A stretch of 64,000 nucleotides of DNA. It comes from Ruania alkalisoli (GTDB lineage Bacteria > Actinomycetota > Actinomycetes > Actinomycetales > Beutenbergiaceae). The notes beneath the pieces were generated by a model, which saw nothing but the letters and a program-made list of their open reading frames with translations, did not search any database and had not been told where the DNA came from. Location: contig NZ_CP063169.1 in assembly GCF_014960965.1 (NCBI RefSeq), positions 343,581 through 407,580 of the forward strand, given 5' to 3'. The position numbers were made by a program, and so were the translations under genes. Shown piece after piece: positions 16,901-25,428 of this stretch (position 1 is its first letter; each line of letters starts with the position of its first letter).

Positions 16901-18258
16901 CAGCGCCCGGCCCGCTGGTTGGCGCTGGCCTGGCTGACCGGTTCGATCGGCAGACGCTGGACTTTGGTGCGGTTGGAGTAACGGGAGATGCGGGCGGTAC
17001 CGGTGTCGATCACGTACCGAATCCCCGGCACGGTCAGGGATGTCTCGGCCACATTGGTGGCGATCACGATCCGCCGGGTGGTGTGGGCCTCGAACACCCG
17101 GTGCTGCTCGGCGGCCGAGAGCCGGGCATAGAGAGGCACCACCTCGACGGCGTTCGCCGCGTGGGCGGACTGCCGGGCGGTGCCTGCTTTCACGTAGCGC
17201 GTGCCGAGGTGGGAGGCGAGGGCGTCGGTGGCATCGCGGATCTCGCGTTCGCCGGAGCAGAACACCAGGATGTCACCGGGGCCTTCGGCCATCAGCTCAT
17301 CGGCGGCGAGGCAGATGCCGGTGGACTGGTCGATGGCGTCCTCGCCCTCGGCGACCCACGGCTCCGGTGACGTCTCGGGAGAGGAGGCTGCTGTGTCACT
17401 GTCGGCGGGTCCGTCTGCGTTTTCCACATCGGGCACGAGCGGCCGGTAGCGCACCTCGACCGGATACGTGCGCCCGGAGACCTCGATCACCGGGGTCTCA
17501 CCGGCGGCCTTCGCGAAGTAGCCGGCGAACCGTTCGGAGTCGATCGTGGCGGAGGTGACGATCACCTTCAGGTCGGGGCGCTGGGGGAGGAGCTGGTGCA
17601 GGTACCCGAGCAGGAAGTCGATGTTGAGGGAGCGTTCGTGCGCCTCGTCCACGATGATCGTGTCGTAGCGGCGCAGCAGCGGGTCGCGCTGGATCTCGGC
17701 GAGCAGGATCCCGTCGGTCATCACCTTGACCAGGGTCTGCTCGGAGACCTGGTCGGTGAAGCGCACCTGGTACCCCACAACCCCGCCGAGGGGGACGGAG
17801 AGCTCTTCGCTGAGGCGTTCGGCCACCGTGCGTGCGGCGATCCGGCGCGGCTGCGTATGCCCGATGGTGCCGTGAATACCGCGGCCGAGCTCCAGGCAGA
17901 TCTTCGGGATCTGCGTGGTCTTGCCGGAGCCAGTGGCGCCGGCCACGATCACCACCTGGTGGTTCCGGATCGCCGCGGCGATGTCCTCCACGCGCGCGCT
18001 CACCGGCAGCTGGGGCGGGTAGGAGATGGCCGGCCGGGCGGCCTCCCGGGTGGCGATCAATTCCGGCGACGGCGGCCGGTAGCCCTGGTGTTTCGGGTTC
18101 GGCCTGCGCTGAGGGGCACCTGAGCGGCCGCGGCGGGGGTTGCCGGAGCGGCCGCGGCGCCTGGGCTGCTGATTCGGGCGCGCAGGTTCGGGGCGGGGGT
18201 TAGTCTCGCTCACTCGTTCGGTGGGTCGGGGGCGGGAGTCTGGACGTGCTCTGCCCAT
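13945..18258 (-). CDS. hrpA: ATP-dependent RNA helicase HrpA
   Basis: A DEAH-box helicase of about 1,437 residues. Walker A GATGSGKTT is at ~106-114, the DEAH box (IIVDEAHERS) near 204, then SATID, and the RecA2 motifs TNVAETSLTVPGI and QRAGRCGR. The HA2 and OB-fold regions and the long C-terminal DUF3418 part follow, matching the length of full HrpA. The N-terminal ~80 residues are Arg/Pro/Gly-rich and poorly conserved, so the start is uncertain: I chose the ATG at 18258, but GTG codons at 18345 and 18213 are in frame. HrpA works on RNA and ribosomes, including collided ribosomes. Single-gene transcription unit. Confidence 0.93.
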   Translation of the reverse strand: MGRARPDSRPRPTERVSETNPRPEPARPNQQPRRRGRSGNPRRGRSGAPQRRPNPKHQGYRPPSPELIATREAARPAISYPPQLPVSARVEDIAAAIRNHQVVIVAGATGSGKTTQIPKICLELGRGIHGTIGHTQPRRIAARTVAERLSEELSVPLGGVVGYQVRFTDQVSEQTLVKVMTDGILLAEIQRDPLLRRYDTIIVDEAHERSLNIDFLLGYLHQLLPQRPDLKVIVTSATIDSERFAGYFAKAAGETPVIEVSGRTYPVEVRYRPLVPDVENADGPADSDTAASSPETSPEPWVAEGEDAIDQSTGICLAADELMAEGPGDILVFCSGEREIRDATDALASHLGTRYVKAGTARQSAHAANAVEVVPLYARLSAAEQHRVFEAHTTRRIVIATNVAETSLTVPGIRYVIDTGTARISRYSNRTKVQRLPIEPVSQASANQRAGRCGRVADGICIRLYSARDYSGRPEFTEPEILRTSLASVILQMAAAGLGEISAFDFLDAPDPRAIRDGTQLLHELGAIDPRTNQLTTVGRQLAHLPIDPRMGRMITEAARLGCLREVMVIVAGMSVQDVRERPAEAQQAADEKHRRFADPTSDFLAILNLWRYLSEQQRELSSSAFRRQCKAEYLHFLRIREWQDVHSQLRQMVKQLKLPMGSNDSDRHDRNLDTKEQAEKKADSIHQALLAGLLSHIGAWDERRREYAGARGTRFVIFPGSHLAKKNPAWVMAGELVETSRLFARTVARIKPEWAEPLAEHLVKRVHNEPVWSAKRGAAMVKEKVLLYGVPIVTDRMVPLGRIDAEVAREMFIRRALVEGDWRSHHAFVAENARILAEAESLAARERRHDLLLDDQGIYDFYDARIPREVTTAAHFDSWWKKVRHETPDLLTFTTDLLLPQADELDPDAFPDIWRQGDLTLPLTYQFEPGTETDGITVHIPVAVLNQVRPEGFDWLVPGLVEELTVATIRALPKPIRRQLVPAPDVAAQIVARLPAWSQVAPDGDPSFLGAFAAAAAQVREVEVRPDDVDTSRIPAHLQVTFQVESERGAVLGTGSDLAALQRRLARESADAVRSAVRGALREAGRPLPKDRRNGDRRGGDRGRGQAQTAGSSTPAGAGLTPGLAEETGLADWPSIDAIPASVTSTGPGGLEVRGYPALVDEAADTTDGPRRLRALSGTEFPRAVSSVRLAVLTDAGEQALQHREGIRALLLQRLVLPTSRVTSRWDAQRSLALAASPYASTDALVTELQRAALASLTAGTDLAGLRTRSAFETLVTGLRDQLEDETHRLAGIAADTLTVSRELDAQIKATTSMTLLDVLTDVRDQQAALIHDGFLTTTPPERLGDLPRYLRSAVVRLQKAAENPGRDATLAWQLGELRDAWWAATRSAEHDPARRLRLEQVRWLLEELRVSFFAQQLGTSEPVSPKRLRKALAEA

Positions 18259-18419
18259 TCTCCCTGATGTGTCAGCACCTTTTCCTGACAGTGCTCGCTC
18301 GTGCCGGTGCGAGCCACACTGCCGGCTGTCCACGGTCTCCGACACCGTGTGACCTGCTTCACCACCATATCGACGTCGGATCTCGGAACAGGGGCGGTGT
18401 GAGGGGTGTTGGGCCTGTT

Positions 18420-19766
18420 GTGAGATCCCCTGCGCCGAACGCCTCCCCCGCGTCAGAGCCGACCGCCCCCGCTGTGCCCATCCAGGAGCGACTCGGGTTC
18501 GGATTCGTGCTACTGCTCAGCGCGCTCGTGGCGGTCGGACCCCTCACCATCGACCTCTACCTCGCCGCATTCCCGCAGATCGTGACCGATCTGCGCACCA
18601 CGCAGGCGAGCGTCCAGCTGACGATGACCGCCACGCTGGCAGGTCTCGCCGTCGGGCAGATCGTGATCGGCTCGCTCTCGGACTCCTACGGTCGCCGCCG
18701 CCCGATGCTCATCGCGCTGGTGGTGTACGTGCTCGCCTCGGTCGCGATCATCGGGGTACAGAGCATCGAGCTGCTCACCGTGCTGCGGGTGGTGCAGGGC
18801 ATCACCGGCTCAGCCGGGATGGTGCTCGCCCTCGCTGTCGTCCGCGACAGGTTCGGCGGGATGGGCATCGGCACGGTGATCTCCCGGCTGATGCTCGTGG
18901 TCGGTGTCGCACCGATCCTCGCCCCCACGCTCGGTGCCCAGATCCTGCACTTCGGCAGCTGGCGGATGATGTTCGCCGTGCTGGCCGTCTTCGGGTTGGT
19001 GCTGTTCGCCGTCGCCGCCATCTTCCTCAAGGAGTCACTCCCACCGGAGCGCCGCCGCAGCGCCGGAGTCGGGGCAGCGCTGGTGTCCTACCGTTCCCTG
19101 CTGACCGACTGGTCCTTCATCGGTGCGGTGCTCATGGGAGCGATGTACATGGGCGCCCTGTTCACCTACGTTTCCTCCTCGACCTTCGTCTTCCAGGAAG
19201 GTTTCAACCTGACGGCGAGCGAGTTCGGCTACATTTTCGGCGCCGGGGCGCTCGCGGTGACCATCGGGTCCCAGATCAACGGTGCACTCGTGCGCAGGGT
19301 GCGTCCCGAGAGGATCGTGACGGCGGCCATCACCACAGGCTGGGCGCTCTCCCTGGCGCTGTTCGTGGTGACGCTCGCGGTTGCCGAGGGTGAGGGCTTC
19401 TGGTTGCTGCTCGCCTTCCTCATCCCGACGCTGGGCACCGTGGGTTTCGTGATGCCCTCGGTTCCAGCGATCGTGCTCGAGCACAACGGCCACCGGGCCG
19501 GGTCAGCCGCCGCGCTCAATGGCGCCATGGGGTTCGTCATGGGAGCCCTCATCTCCCCGGTCAGCGGACTGCTCGGGGGAACGGCCCTGGCGATGGCGAC
19601 CGTGATGTTCGTCGTCATCAGCATCGCGGGGATCCTGTTGCTGGCCATGCGGCGGCAGTGGCGCCGAGCCGAGCGTGATCGTGTGGCGGCCCTCTCGGCC
19701 GCCGTCTCGGAGCGGGCAGCGCAGGAGGGGCCGGTGGATGTCGAGCGGGAGGCCGTCGGTCGCTGA
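18420..19766 (+). CDS. Bcr/CflA-type multidrug efflux MFS transporter
   Basis: 448 residues from a GTG at 18420 (the frame is open upstream, but the sequence there is not protein-like). Twelve hydrophobic segments can be counted. The loop GSLSDSYGRRRPM after TM2 is the MFS motif A, and VRDRFGGMGIGTVISRLMLVVGVAPILAPTLG around TM4-5 matches the Bcr/CflA drug/H+ antiporter subfamily (motif C). It exports drugs or metabolites using the proton gradient. It is divergent from hrpA, with which it shares the upstream region. Substrate unknown. Confidence 0.87.
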   Translation: MRSPAPNASPASEPTAPAVPIQERLGFGFVLLLSALVAVGPLTIDLYLAAFPQIVTDLRTTQASVQLTMTATLAGLAVGQIVIGSLSDSYGRRRPMLIALVVYVLASVAIIGVQSIELLTVLRVVQGITGSAGMVLALAVVRDRFGGMGIGTVISRLMLVVGVAPILAPTLGAQILHFGSWRMMFAVLAVFGLVLFAVAAIFLKESLPPERRRSAGVGAALVSYRSLLTDWSFIGAVLMGAMYMGALFTYVSSSTFVFQEGFNLTASEFGYIFGAGALAVTIGSQINGALVRRVRPERIVTAAITTGWALSLALFVVTLAVAEGEGFWLLLAFLIPTLGTVGFVMPSVPAIVLEHNGHRAGSAAALNGAMGFVMGALISPVSGLLGGTALAMATVMFVVISIAGILLLAMRRQWRRAERDRVAALSAAVSERAAQEGPVDVEREAVGR

Positions 19767-19784
19767 GACGACCTCCCACCGGTG

Positions 19785-20846
19785 TCAGCCCGTTGTGGTG
19801 GCGACCGGCCGCGGACCGAGCGCTGCCGACCCGAGCAGCCGGCCGTGGGTGATGCGGTCAAGGTTGCGTGCGTAGATGCGGTGGCGATCAGCCTCGCCGA
19901 TGTCGAGCGCATCGATGATCCGGATCATTTCGCGGATGTACATCGGGCCGCCCTCGGGATCGAAGGGGCAGTCCGAGGCGAACAGGACCCGCTCACTGCC
20001 GAAGAACTCCAGCCCGCATCGTGTGCCGATCGCCGAACCGGAGAGTGCGGTGTCGGCGTAGAAGGAGCGGAAGTAGTCGATCGGCTCCTGGGTGAGAGCG
20101 TCCAGGGCGGCTCGGGGCCCGTCACCGTGGGTGCGGCTACCGAACTGATCGGCCCATCCCAGTCTGATCCGCCCCTCCAGGAACGGGATCATCGCCCCCA
20201 TGTGGTGGGTGATGATCGCCAGATTCGGGTAGCGTTCGAGCACGCCCGAGAAGACGAGCCGGGCCATGGCGGCGCTGCTCTCGTACGGCCACCCGAGTGC
20301 CCACCAGATCTCGTACTGTGAGGTCTCCTCGGTGGCGTAGTCGGGCGTCTTGGCTGATCTCGTCGGATGCAGCCAGATCGGTAAGTCGCGCCGCGACATC
20401 TCGGCATAGAGCGGCTCGAAGCCGGCGTCGTCGATGGGCAGCCCGTTCACGTTGGTGAACATCTGCACCCCGACCGCGCCGAGGGTGTCGATCGCGTAGT
20501 GCAGCTCCGCCAGTGCGGCCGGCACATTGTTCAGCGGCAGCGAGGCGACGAAGGCCGGAAACCGGCCCGGGTGCTCTTCGACCAACTCGGCGAGGGTCTC
20601 GTTGGCCAGGCGAGCCAGTGCCGCTGATTCCTCGGGAGGGGCCAGCAGCTCGATGGGTGGTGACGAGAGAGTGAGGACCTGCTGGTACTCCGGCCCGAAC
20701 TCCTCCATCATCGCCAGTCGGGCCTCGATGTCGTGCAGCGCTGGCAGGTCGAGCCATCGGGTCAGCGCACGTGGGTCGGTCACCAGTTCCCGCATCGCCG
20801 CGAAGTAGCGCGGCGGGAGCACGTGACTGAACGCATCGATCTTCAT
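19785..20846 (-). CDS. Amidohydrolase (ACMSD-like) family metal-dependent hydrolase/decarboxylase
   Basis: 353 residues starting MKIDAFSHVLPPRY. The family's usual HxH near the N-terminus is replaced by FSH, which is seen in some ACMSD-like proteins. Later metal-site motifs are visible: LPIWLHPTRS, IITHHMGAMIPF and FASDCPFDPEGG with the catalytic Asp. Relatives cleave or decarboxylate aromatic-derived acids (ACMSD, resorcylate decarboxylase). Its ATG overlaps the stop of the upstream permease by four bases (ATGA), so it is translationally coupled as the last gene of the ABC operon. It presumably acts on the imported compound. The exact reaction is not predictable. Confidence 0.82.
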   Translation of the reverse strand: MKIDAFSHVLPPRYFAAMRELVTDPRALTRWLDLPALHDIEARLAMMEEFGPEYQQVLTLSSPPIELLAPPEESAALARLANETLAELVEEHPGRFPAFVASLPLNNVPAALAELHYAIDTLGAVGVQMFTNVNGLPIDDAGFEPLYAEMSRRDLPIWLHPTRSAKTPDYATEETSQYEIWWALGWPYESSAAMARLVFSGVLERYPNLAIITHHMGAMIPFLEGRIRLGWADQFGSRTHGDGPRAALDALTQEPIDYFRSFYADTALSGSAIGTRCGLEFFGSERVLFASDCPFDPEGGPMYIREMIRIIDALDIGEADRHRIYARNLDRITHGRLLGSAALGPRPVATTTG

Positions 20847-21661
20847 GACTTCTCCTTGCTCGTATCCGGCACCCAGCCGGTCAGTGCCCGGTCGACCATC
20901 TGGACGAGTCCGACAGCGCCGAGGGCCACGACGATGATCACGATCAGCACTGCGAGCACCGCTGCTCCGTCAAAGGACTTTCCTGCCTGGGTGACAAGCC
21001 GGCCCAGCCCGGTCACGGCGATGAACATCTCACCGTTGATCATGCCGAGGACGGCGCGCCCCATCCCGAGCCGGATTCCAGCGAGCATCGTCGGGAGGGC
21101 AGCCGGGACGATCACCCGGGTGACGAGCTGCCACTCCGAGGCGCCGTAGCTGCGTCCCATCTCCAGCATCGATGCCGGAACGTTCTGTACGGCTGAGGCG
21201 GTGTTGATGATCATCACGAAGGTGGAGTACATGACCACGACGGCGATGATCGAACCCTGCCCGGCGCCGAAGATCGAGAAGAAGATGGGTGCGAAGACCA
21301 AGGACGGTGCTGTCAGGAGCGCATAGACATAGACGCCGAGGGCTGCACGCACCCGCCAGTACCGGCCCATAGCCGTTCCCACGACGACTCCGATGACCAG
21401 TGAGATGGTGAAGCCGGCCACGAGGTTGCTGAGGCTGACCGCGAGGTTCCCGACGATGTCGCCCCGGCCGATCATCTCCATGAGCGTGCCGACCACGACC
21501 GTGAACGGCGGGAAGAACGGGAGCGCGAACACGCGGCCGACCAGTTCCCAGACGAGTACGCCGAGAGTCAGGGACAGGGCGCTCATTCCGACACCGCCCA
21601 GCCGGAATCGGGGAACGGAGCGGGAGGTGCGCGGCGTGGTGCTCTGTGCGATGGCGGTCAT
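20843..21661 (-). CDS. ABC transporter permease, NitT/TauT type
   Basis: 272 residues with about six membrane helices and the BPD-type EAA motif around MLEMGRSYGASEWQLVTRVIVPAALPTMLAGIR (residues ~163-195), typical of SsuC/TauC-like permeases. The first ~20 residues are basic and polar. It overlaps both neighbours by four bases (the ATPase gene upstream and the amidohydrolase gene downstream). A second, non-identical permease gene lies upstream in the same operon, so the membrane part is probably a heterodimer. Confidence 0.88.
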   Translation of the reverse strand: MTAIAQSTTPRTSRSVPRFRLGGVGMSALSLTLGVLVWELVGRVFALPFFPPFTVVVGTLMEMIGRGDIVGNLAVSLSNLVAGFTISLVIGVVVGTAMGRYWRVRAALGVYVYALLTAPSLVFAPIFFSIFGAGQGSIIAVVVMYSTFVMIINTASAVQNVPASMLEMGRSYGASEWQLVTRVIVPAALPTMLAGIRLGMGRAVLGMINGEMFIAVTGLGRLVTQAGKSFDGAAVLAVLIVIIVVALGAVGLVQMVDRALTGWVPDTSKEKS

Positions 21662-22452
21662 CGCACGGCCTCGACGTCACGATGCTCGCTGTGCATGGAT
21701 CGCAGTTGGTCCCACAGGTGCGCGGTGATCTCGGTGTACTCCCGCGATCGCTCGAGCCCACCGACGTCGCTGGACCGGGGCCGTGCGAGCGGGACCTCGA
21801 CGATCTCGGAGATCTGCCCGGGCCGGGCACTCATCAGCACCACCCGGTCGCCGAGCAGGACTGCCTCCTCCATCGAGTGCGTCACGAACACGACGGTGAG
21901 CCGGTTGCGCTCCCAGATGCTGAGCAGCTCCTCCTGCAACAGTCGGCGGGTCTGCTCGTCGACGGCGCCGAACGGTTCATCCATGAGCAGGATCTGCGGA
22001 TCGACCGCGAGTGCCCGCGCGATGCCGACCCGTTGCTGCATACCACCGGAGAGCTCACCGGGCCGCTTGGACTCGAAACCGGACAGGCCCACCATCTCGA
22101 TGAGTTCCTGAGCCCGCTCTTCCCGGGCGCGGCGTTCGGTACCCCGCAGCCGTAGTCCGAAGCACACGTTGTCCATGACCGTGGCCCACGGCAGGAGTGC
22201 GAAGTTCTGGAACACCATGCTGCGATCCGGGCCCGGCCCGGTCACAGCCTTGCCGTCGATGGTGATCGTTCCCCCATCCCAGCCCTGCAGGCCGGCGATC
22301 ATCTTGAGCATCGTCGTCTTGCCGCAGCCACTGGGGCCGAGCAGGGTGAGGAACTCGTTGTCGTTCACCGTCAGGTCCACACCACCGAGGGCGTGGACGG
22401 GTGTGCCGTCCTGGCTGGTGAAGGTCTTGGTGAGCTGATTGATCTCGATCAT
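21658..22452 (-). CDS. ABC transporter ATP-binding protein, NitT/TauT type
   Basis: 264 residues from the ATG at 22452, which has AGGAAAGG upstream and overlaps the preceding permease stop (ATGA). Walker A GPSGCGKTTM, Q-loop MVFQNFALLPW, signature LSGGMQQRVGIARAL, Walker B ILLMDEPFGAVDE and the switch VTHSMEEAVLLGDRV are intact. These details match the SsuB/TauB subfamily that energises uptake of sulfonates, nitrate, pyrimidine precursors or aromatic acids. Works with the two permeases and the lipoprotein of the same operon. Confidence 0.9.
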   Translation of the reverse strand: MIEINQLTKTFTSQDGTPVHALGGVDLTVNDNEFLTLLGPSGCGKTTMLKMIAGLQGWDGGTITIDGKAVTGPGPDRSMVFQNFALLPWATVMDNVCFGLRLRGTERRAREERAQELIEMVGLSGFESKRPGELSGGMQQRVGIARALAVDPQILLMDEPFGAVDEQTRRLLQEELLSIWERNRLTVVFVTHSMEEAVLLGDRVVLMSARPGQISEIVEVPLARPRSSDVGGLERSREYTEITAHLWDQLRSMHSEHRDVEAVR

Positions 22453-23267
22453 GAACGTGCCTTTCCTGCCGAGGGCGCCCAGGGGGCGATCCGCCGTTCC
22501 AGCCAATGGGCGGCGGAGATGAGGACGAGTGCTTCGGCGATGATCGCCACGATCACCGCGTACAGGGCCGGGCCGTTGAAGCTCCCGCGGTACTCGAGGA
22601 TGAGGCCGCCTAGGGCCAGGGAGACCATGAGCAGCTCCACGATCACCATCCCGGTGACCGCTCGGCCCAGTCCGAGCCGGATCCCGGTCATGATCGACGG
22701 CAGCGCTCCGGGCAGCAGGATCTCCCGCCAGATCTGCGCTTCACCTGCGCCGAAAGTGCGGGCCATCTGTATCAGTGAAGGATCCACCTGCCGGATGCCT
22801 GCCCGGACATTGACGACGATCATCACCACCGCGAACAACGTCACCAGGATCACCCGGGAGAGGAGGCCGAATCCGACGGACATCACCAGCAGCGGGATGA
22901 TCGCTGCCATGGGGGTGACGAGCAGGATGTTGAGGTAGACGTTCGAGAGCCGTTCGAGGGTGCGGAACCGGCCGAGCACGATACCGGTCGGAACTCCGAT
23001 GGCGACGGCCGCGGCGAAGCCGAGGACCAGCGCCTGGTTGGAGACGACGAACGCCTCCCAGAACTCGGCGCTGGCAAACGTCGGCACCAGTGCTGTCACG
23101 GTCTCGGTGAAGGTCGGCACCAGCAGGCCACCGAAGTACGTGCCGTAGATCTGCCAGCCGATCGCGAAGAGGGCGAACGTCAGGATCTGGTAGGTGAGCG
23201 GTCTGTCCAGGCGGCTCAGCACCATCGACCGGTCAGGTCGTCCGGGTTCATGCGTGAGGCTCGTCAT
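22449..23267 (-). CDS. ABC transporter permease, NitT/TauT type (second)
   Basis: 272 residues with six predicted membrane spans and an EAA-loop region DPSLIQMARTFGAGEAQIWREILLPGALPSIMTGIR. It is clearly related to, but different from, the other permease of this operon. Its start overlaps the stop of the binding-protein gene (ATGA) and its stop overlaps the ATPase start. Together the two permeases probably form the channel. Confidence 0.88.
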   Translation of the reverse strand: MTSLTHEPGRPDRSMVLSRLDRPLTYQILTFALFAIGWQIYGTYFGGLLVPTFTETVTALVPTFASAEFWEAFVVSNQALVLGFAAAVAIGVPTGIVLGRFRTLERLSNVYLNILLVTPMAAIIPLLVMSVGFGLLSRVILVTLFAVVMIVVNVRAGIRQVDPSLIQMARTFGAGEAQIWREILLPGALPSIMTGIRLGLGRAVTGMVIVELLMVSLALGGLILEYRGSFNGPALYAVIVAIIAEALVLISAAHWLERRIAPWAPSAGKARS

Positions 23268-24304
23268 GAGGCGTTCTCGATGAAGGAGAGGTCGGCCACA
23301 TCCTCAGCGGAGAGTTCTCCGACCACGCCGGCACCGACGAAGAAGTCGATCGTGCCCTGGACGTTCTCGGGTGTGAGCGCAGCGGCGTCGAAGAGACCGC
23401 GCTCGACGTAGGTCTCGGCGATCCGCTGCAGGTTCTCGTCTCCGACGATGCCCAGATGTTCCTCCGCGAGGGTCACCAGGAGCGCCGGGTCGGCGTTGAT
23501 CTCGGCATGGGTATCGACCAGCGCGTCGACGAACGCCTGCGCGAGGTCCGGCTGGTCGGCGAGGAAGTCGGAGTTCGCGTAGACCGTCTGCGGATGCAGG
23601 TCCGGCAATGAGGTGCCGAAGTTCGCGAGCTCGTGCAGGTCGGCATCGGTGGTGCCGGCCAGGGTGACCACGTCGGAAACCTCGAGCGCGGTGGCGCTGA
23701 TCTCGCCGGTGACGAGCGCCTGCGCCCGCACTTCGGAGCCGCCGATCACCAGATACTCCGGTTCACCGGCTGTGCACTCCTGCGCCACCCAATCGCGGAC
23801 CATCGCCGTGGCTACCGCACCCTCGGAGAAGATGCCGACCGGCTCACCGACGAGGCTGTCGCAGGAGGTCAGGTCGGACTGGCTGTAGATGGCCCACTGG
23901 TTACCGATCACGTCGGCGATGATCTGGATGGGCGATCCGCGCTCAGCCGCGATGAGAGCAGGGCTCGTTGCCTCGGCCGAGATCTGGTAGTCGCCTTGTG
24001 CCAGCCCTTCGATGGCGAGCTCGGGCTCGGCGAGCTCGACGATGTCGATCTCCATCCCGTCCTGGCGCAGCTGCTCGGCTGCGGCCATCAGCGGCACGGT
24101 CGTGAGGTCGGGCTCGATCAGCGCGAGCGTGAAGCCGTTGTCGTCGCTGCCCGAGGTGGAGCAAGCGGCGAGCGCTGCTGCCAGCGCTCCAGCCGCGAGT
24201 GCGGCGGGGATGCGACGCGAACGAGATCGATCCCGGCTGGAAGGGGAGTGGGCTGGCGCGCTTGTGGCGCTGGTCATCGCGTAGGTAGGAGAACTCTGGG
24301 ACAT
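23264..24304 (-). CDS. ABC transporter substrate-binding lipoprotein (NMT1/SsuA-like)
   Basis: 346 residues. An N-terminal ~35-residue polar/basic stretch precedes a signal sequence with lipobox LAAALAAC, so it is a membrane-anchored lipoprotein. The mature part (FTLALIEPDLTTVPLMAAAEQL, AIEGLAQGDYQISAEATSP, VGIFSEGAVATAMVRDWV) has the pattern of NitT/TauT binding proteins, which bind small anionic ligands. The start could also be the in-frame ATG at 24277, nearer the signal peptide. First gene of the five-gene operon, placed just after a LacI-type operator. Confidence 0.85.
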   Translation of the reverse strand: MSQSSPTYAMTSATSAPAHSPSSRDRSRSRRIPAALAAGALAAALAACSTSGSDDNGFTLALIEPDLTTVPLMAAAEQLRQDGMEIDIVELAEPELAIEGLAQGDYQISAEATSPALIAAERGSPIQIIADVIGNQWAIYSQSDLTSCDSLVGEPVGIFSEGAVATAMVRDWVAQECTAGEPEYLVIGGSEVRAQALVTGEISATALEVSDVVTLAGTTDADLHELANFGTSLPDLHPQTVYANSDFLADQPDLAQAFVDALVDTHAEINADPALLVTLAEEHLGIVGDENLQRIAETYVERGLFDAAALTPENVQGTIDFFVGAGVVGELSAEDVADLSFIENAS

Positions 24305-24342
24305 CGTCGTCGCCCTTCGTCGTTAGTGGACGAGCGACACGT

Positions 24343-24362
24343 TAGCGGGATCGATCCCGCTA
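24343..24362. promoter_or_regulatory. LacI-family operator in front of the ABC/amidohydrolase operon
   Basis: TAGCGGGATCGATCCCGCTA is a perfect 20-base palindrome with a central CG, as typical of LacI-family operators. It lies between the LacI-type gene and the first gene of the ABC operon, about 40 bases before the latter's start codon. Its core GGGATCGATCCC recurs upstream of the regulator gene. Confidence 0.75.
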
Positions 24363-24364
24363 GG

Positions 24365-25396
24365 TCAATCGTGACGACGAGGTGAGGTCACCGATTCACG
24401 CGAGACCAGGTGGGGTGCGCGCCTGGTGATCGGCTCACCGTCGGTCGCGGCTGCGCCATCCAGGAGCCTGCTGACGGCGTCCGCCGCGATCTGCGCGAAC
24501 GGTACGGCCAGTGAGGTTAGGGGAGTGGCGAGGTGGGCCGCGATGGGGGTGTCGTTGTAGCCCACCAGCGACAGGTCCTCCGGCACCCGCAGCCCCGATC
24601 GCAGGGCGGCTGAGATCAGCCCGACGGCGAGACTGTCGTTGGCAGTGAACACCGCCGTCGGAACCTCGGCCAGTGCCAGGAGCAGGTGTCCGGTGCGCAC
24701 CCCCGCCTGCATGCTGAAGTCCGTCTCGTGGATCAGCTCCGGCGGTGCGCTGAGCCCGGCTTCGGTCATGGCCCGCAGGTAGCCCGCGCGGCGCCCCTGA
24801 GACGAGGAGGCGTACGGAGCGCCACCGACGAAGGCGATGCGCTCGTGTCCGGCTTCGATCAAGTGCCGGGTTGCCATCCAGCCGCCGGCTTCGTCGTCCC
24901 CGAGGGCGGACGGGCTCTCGCCGTCGGTGCGCAGGGCGAGGCAGAAGGGCACGCCGCGTTCACGTAGCTCCAGCAGGAGCGGGTCCGCACCGTCCGTACG
25001 TGCTGTGGTCACGATGAAGCCATCGACGCGCTGGTCCAGCAGCGCCCGCCCCCGCTCGAGCTCGGCTCGGTGGTCATCGTCGGTGGTGACGACTGTCGCC
25101 TGGCATCCGCGCTTGGCGCACTCGGCCACGATCGCCTCGTAGAGCATCGCCATGACGGTGTCGGTCAGGCGCGGGACGACGACCCCGATCAGCCCCGTTC
25201 GTTGCCGCCGGAGATTGGCCGCGCGGGAGTTGGGGACGTAGCCGTGCGCTGCCGCGATCGCCCGCACGCGTTCTGCCCGTGCGCCTCCGACGGGGGCGAC
25301 GCGATCAAGGGCGCGCGAGGCGGCTGATCGGCTCACCCCCGCCAGGCGTGCGATGTCGGCCAGCGTCAGTGGTTTGGAGTCGTTGCTGGAGCTCAC
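24365..25396 (-). CDS. LacI-family transcriptional regulator
   Basis: 343 residues. The N-terminal helix-turn-helix LTLADIARLAGVSRSAASRALD is followed by a hinge (AANLRRQRTGLIGVVVPRL) and a periplasmic-binding-protein-like effector domain (DQRVDGFIVTT, IAFVGGAPYASSSQGRRAGY, FTANDSLAVGLI). It is encoded directly before the ABC/amidohydrolase operon on the same strand, with matching palindromes before itself and before the operon. It therefore most likely represses both and is released by the transported compound or a product of it. Confidence 0.92.
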   Translation of the reverse strand: MSSSNDSKPLTLADIARLAGVSRSAASRALDRVAPVGGARAERVRAIAAAHGYVPNSRAANLRRQRTGLIGVVVPRLTDTVMAMLYEAIVAECAKRGCQATVVTTDDDHRAELERGRALLDQRVDGFIVTTARTDGADPLLLELRERGVPFCLALRTDGESPSALGDDEAGGWMATRHLIEAGHERIAFVGGAPYASSSQGRRAGYLRAMTEAGLSAPPELIHETDFSMQAGVRTGHLLLALAEVPTAVFTANDSLAVGLISAALRSGLRVPEDLSLVGYNDTPIAAHLATPLTSLAVPFAQIAADAVSRLLDGAAATDGEPITRRAPHLVSRESVTSPRRHD

Positions 25397-25412
25397 CAGG
25401 TATTCCCTTCCA

Positions 25413-25428
25413 TCGGGATCGATCCCGA
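25413..25428. promoter_or_regulatory. LacI-family operator upstream of its own regulator gene
   Basis: TCGGGATCGATCCCGA is a perfect 16-base palindrome sharing the core GGGATCGATCCC with the operator at 24343-24362. It is 17 bases upstream of the regulator start codon, which points to autoregulation. Confidence 0.75.

Noticed and set aside
15145-17370. A 741-codon open frame on the plus strand opposite hrpA
   Set aside because: Composition is typical of antisense to a high-GC gene; no motifs and no ribosome-binding site, while hrpA on the other strand is unmistakable.
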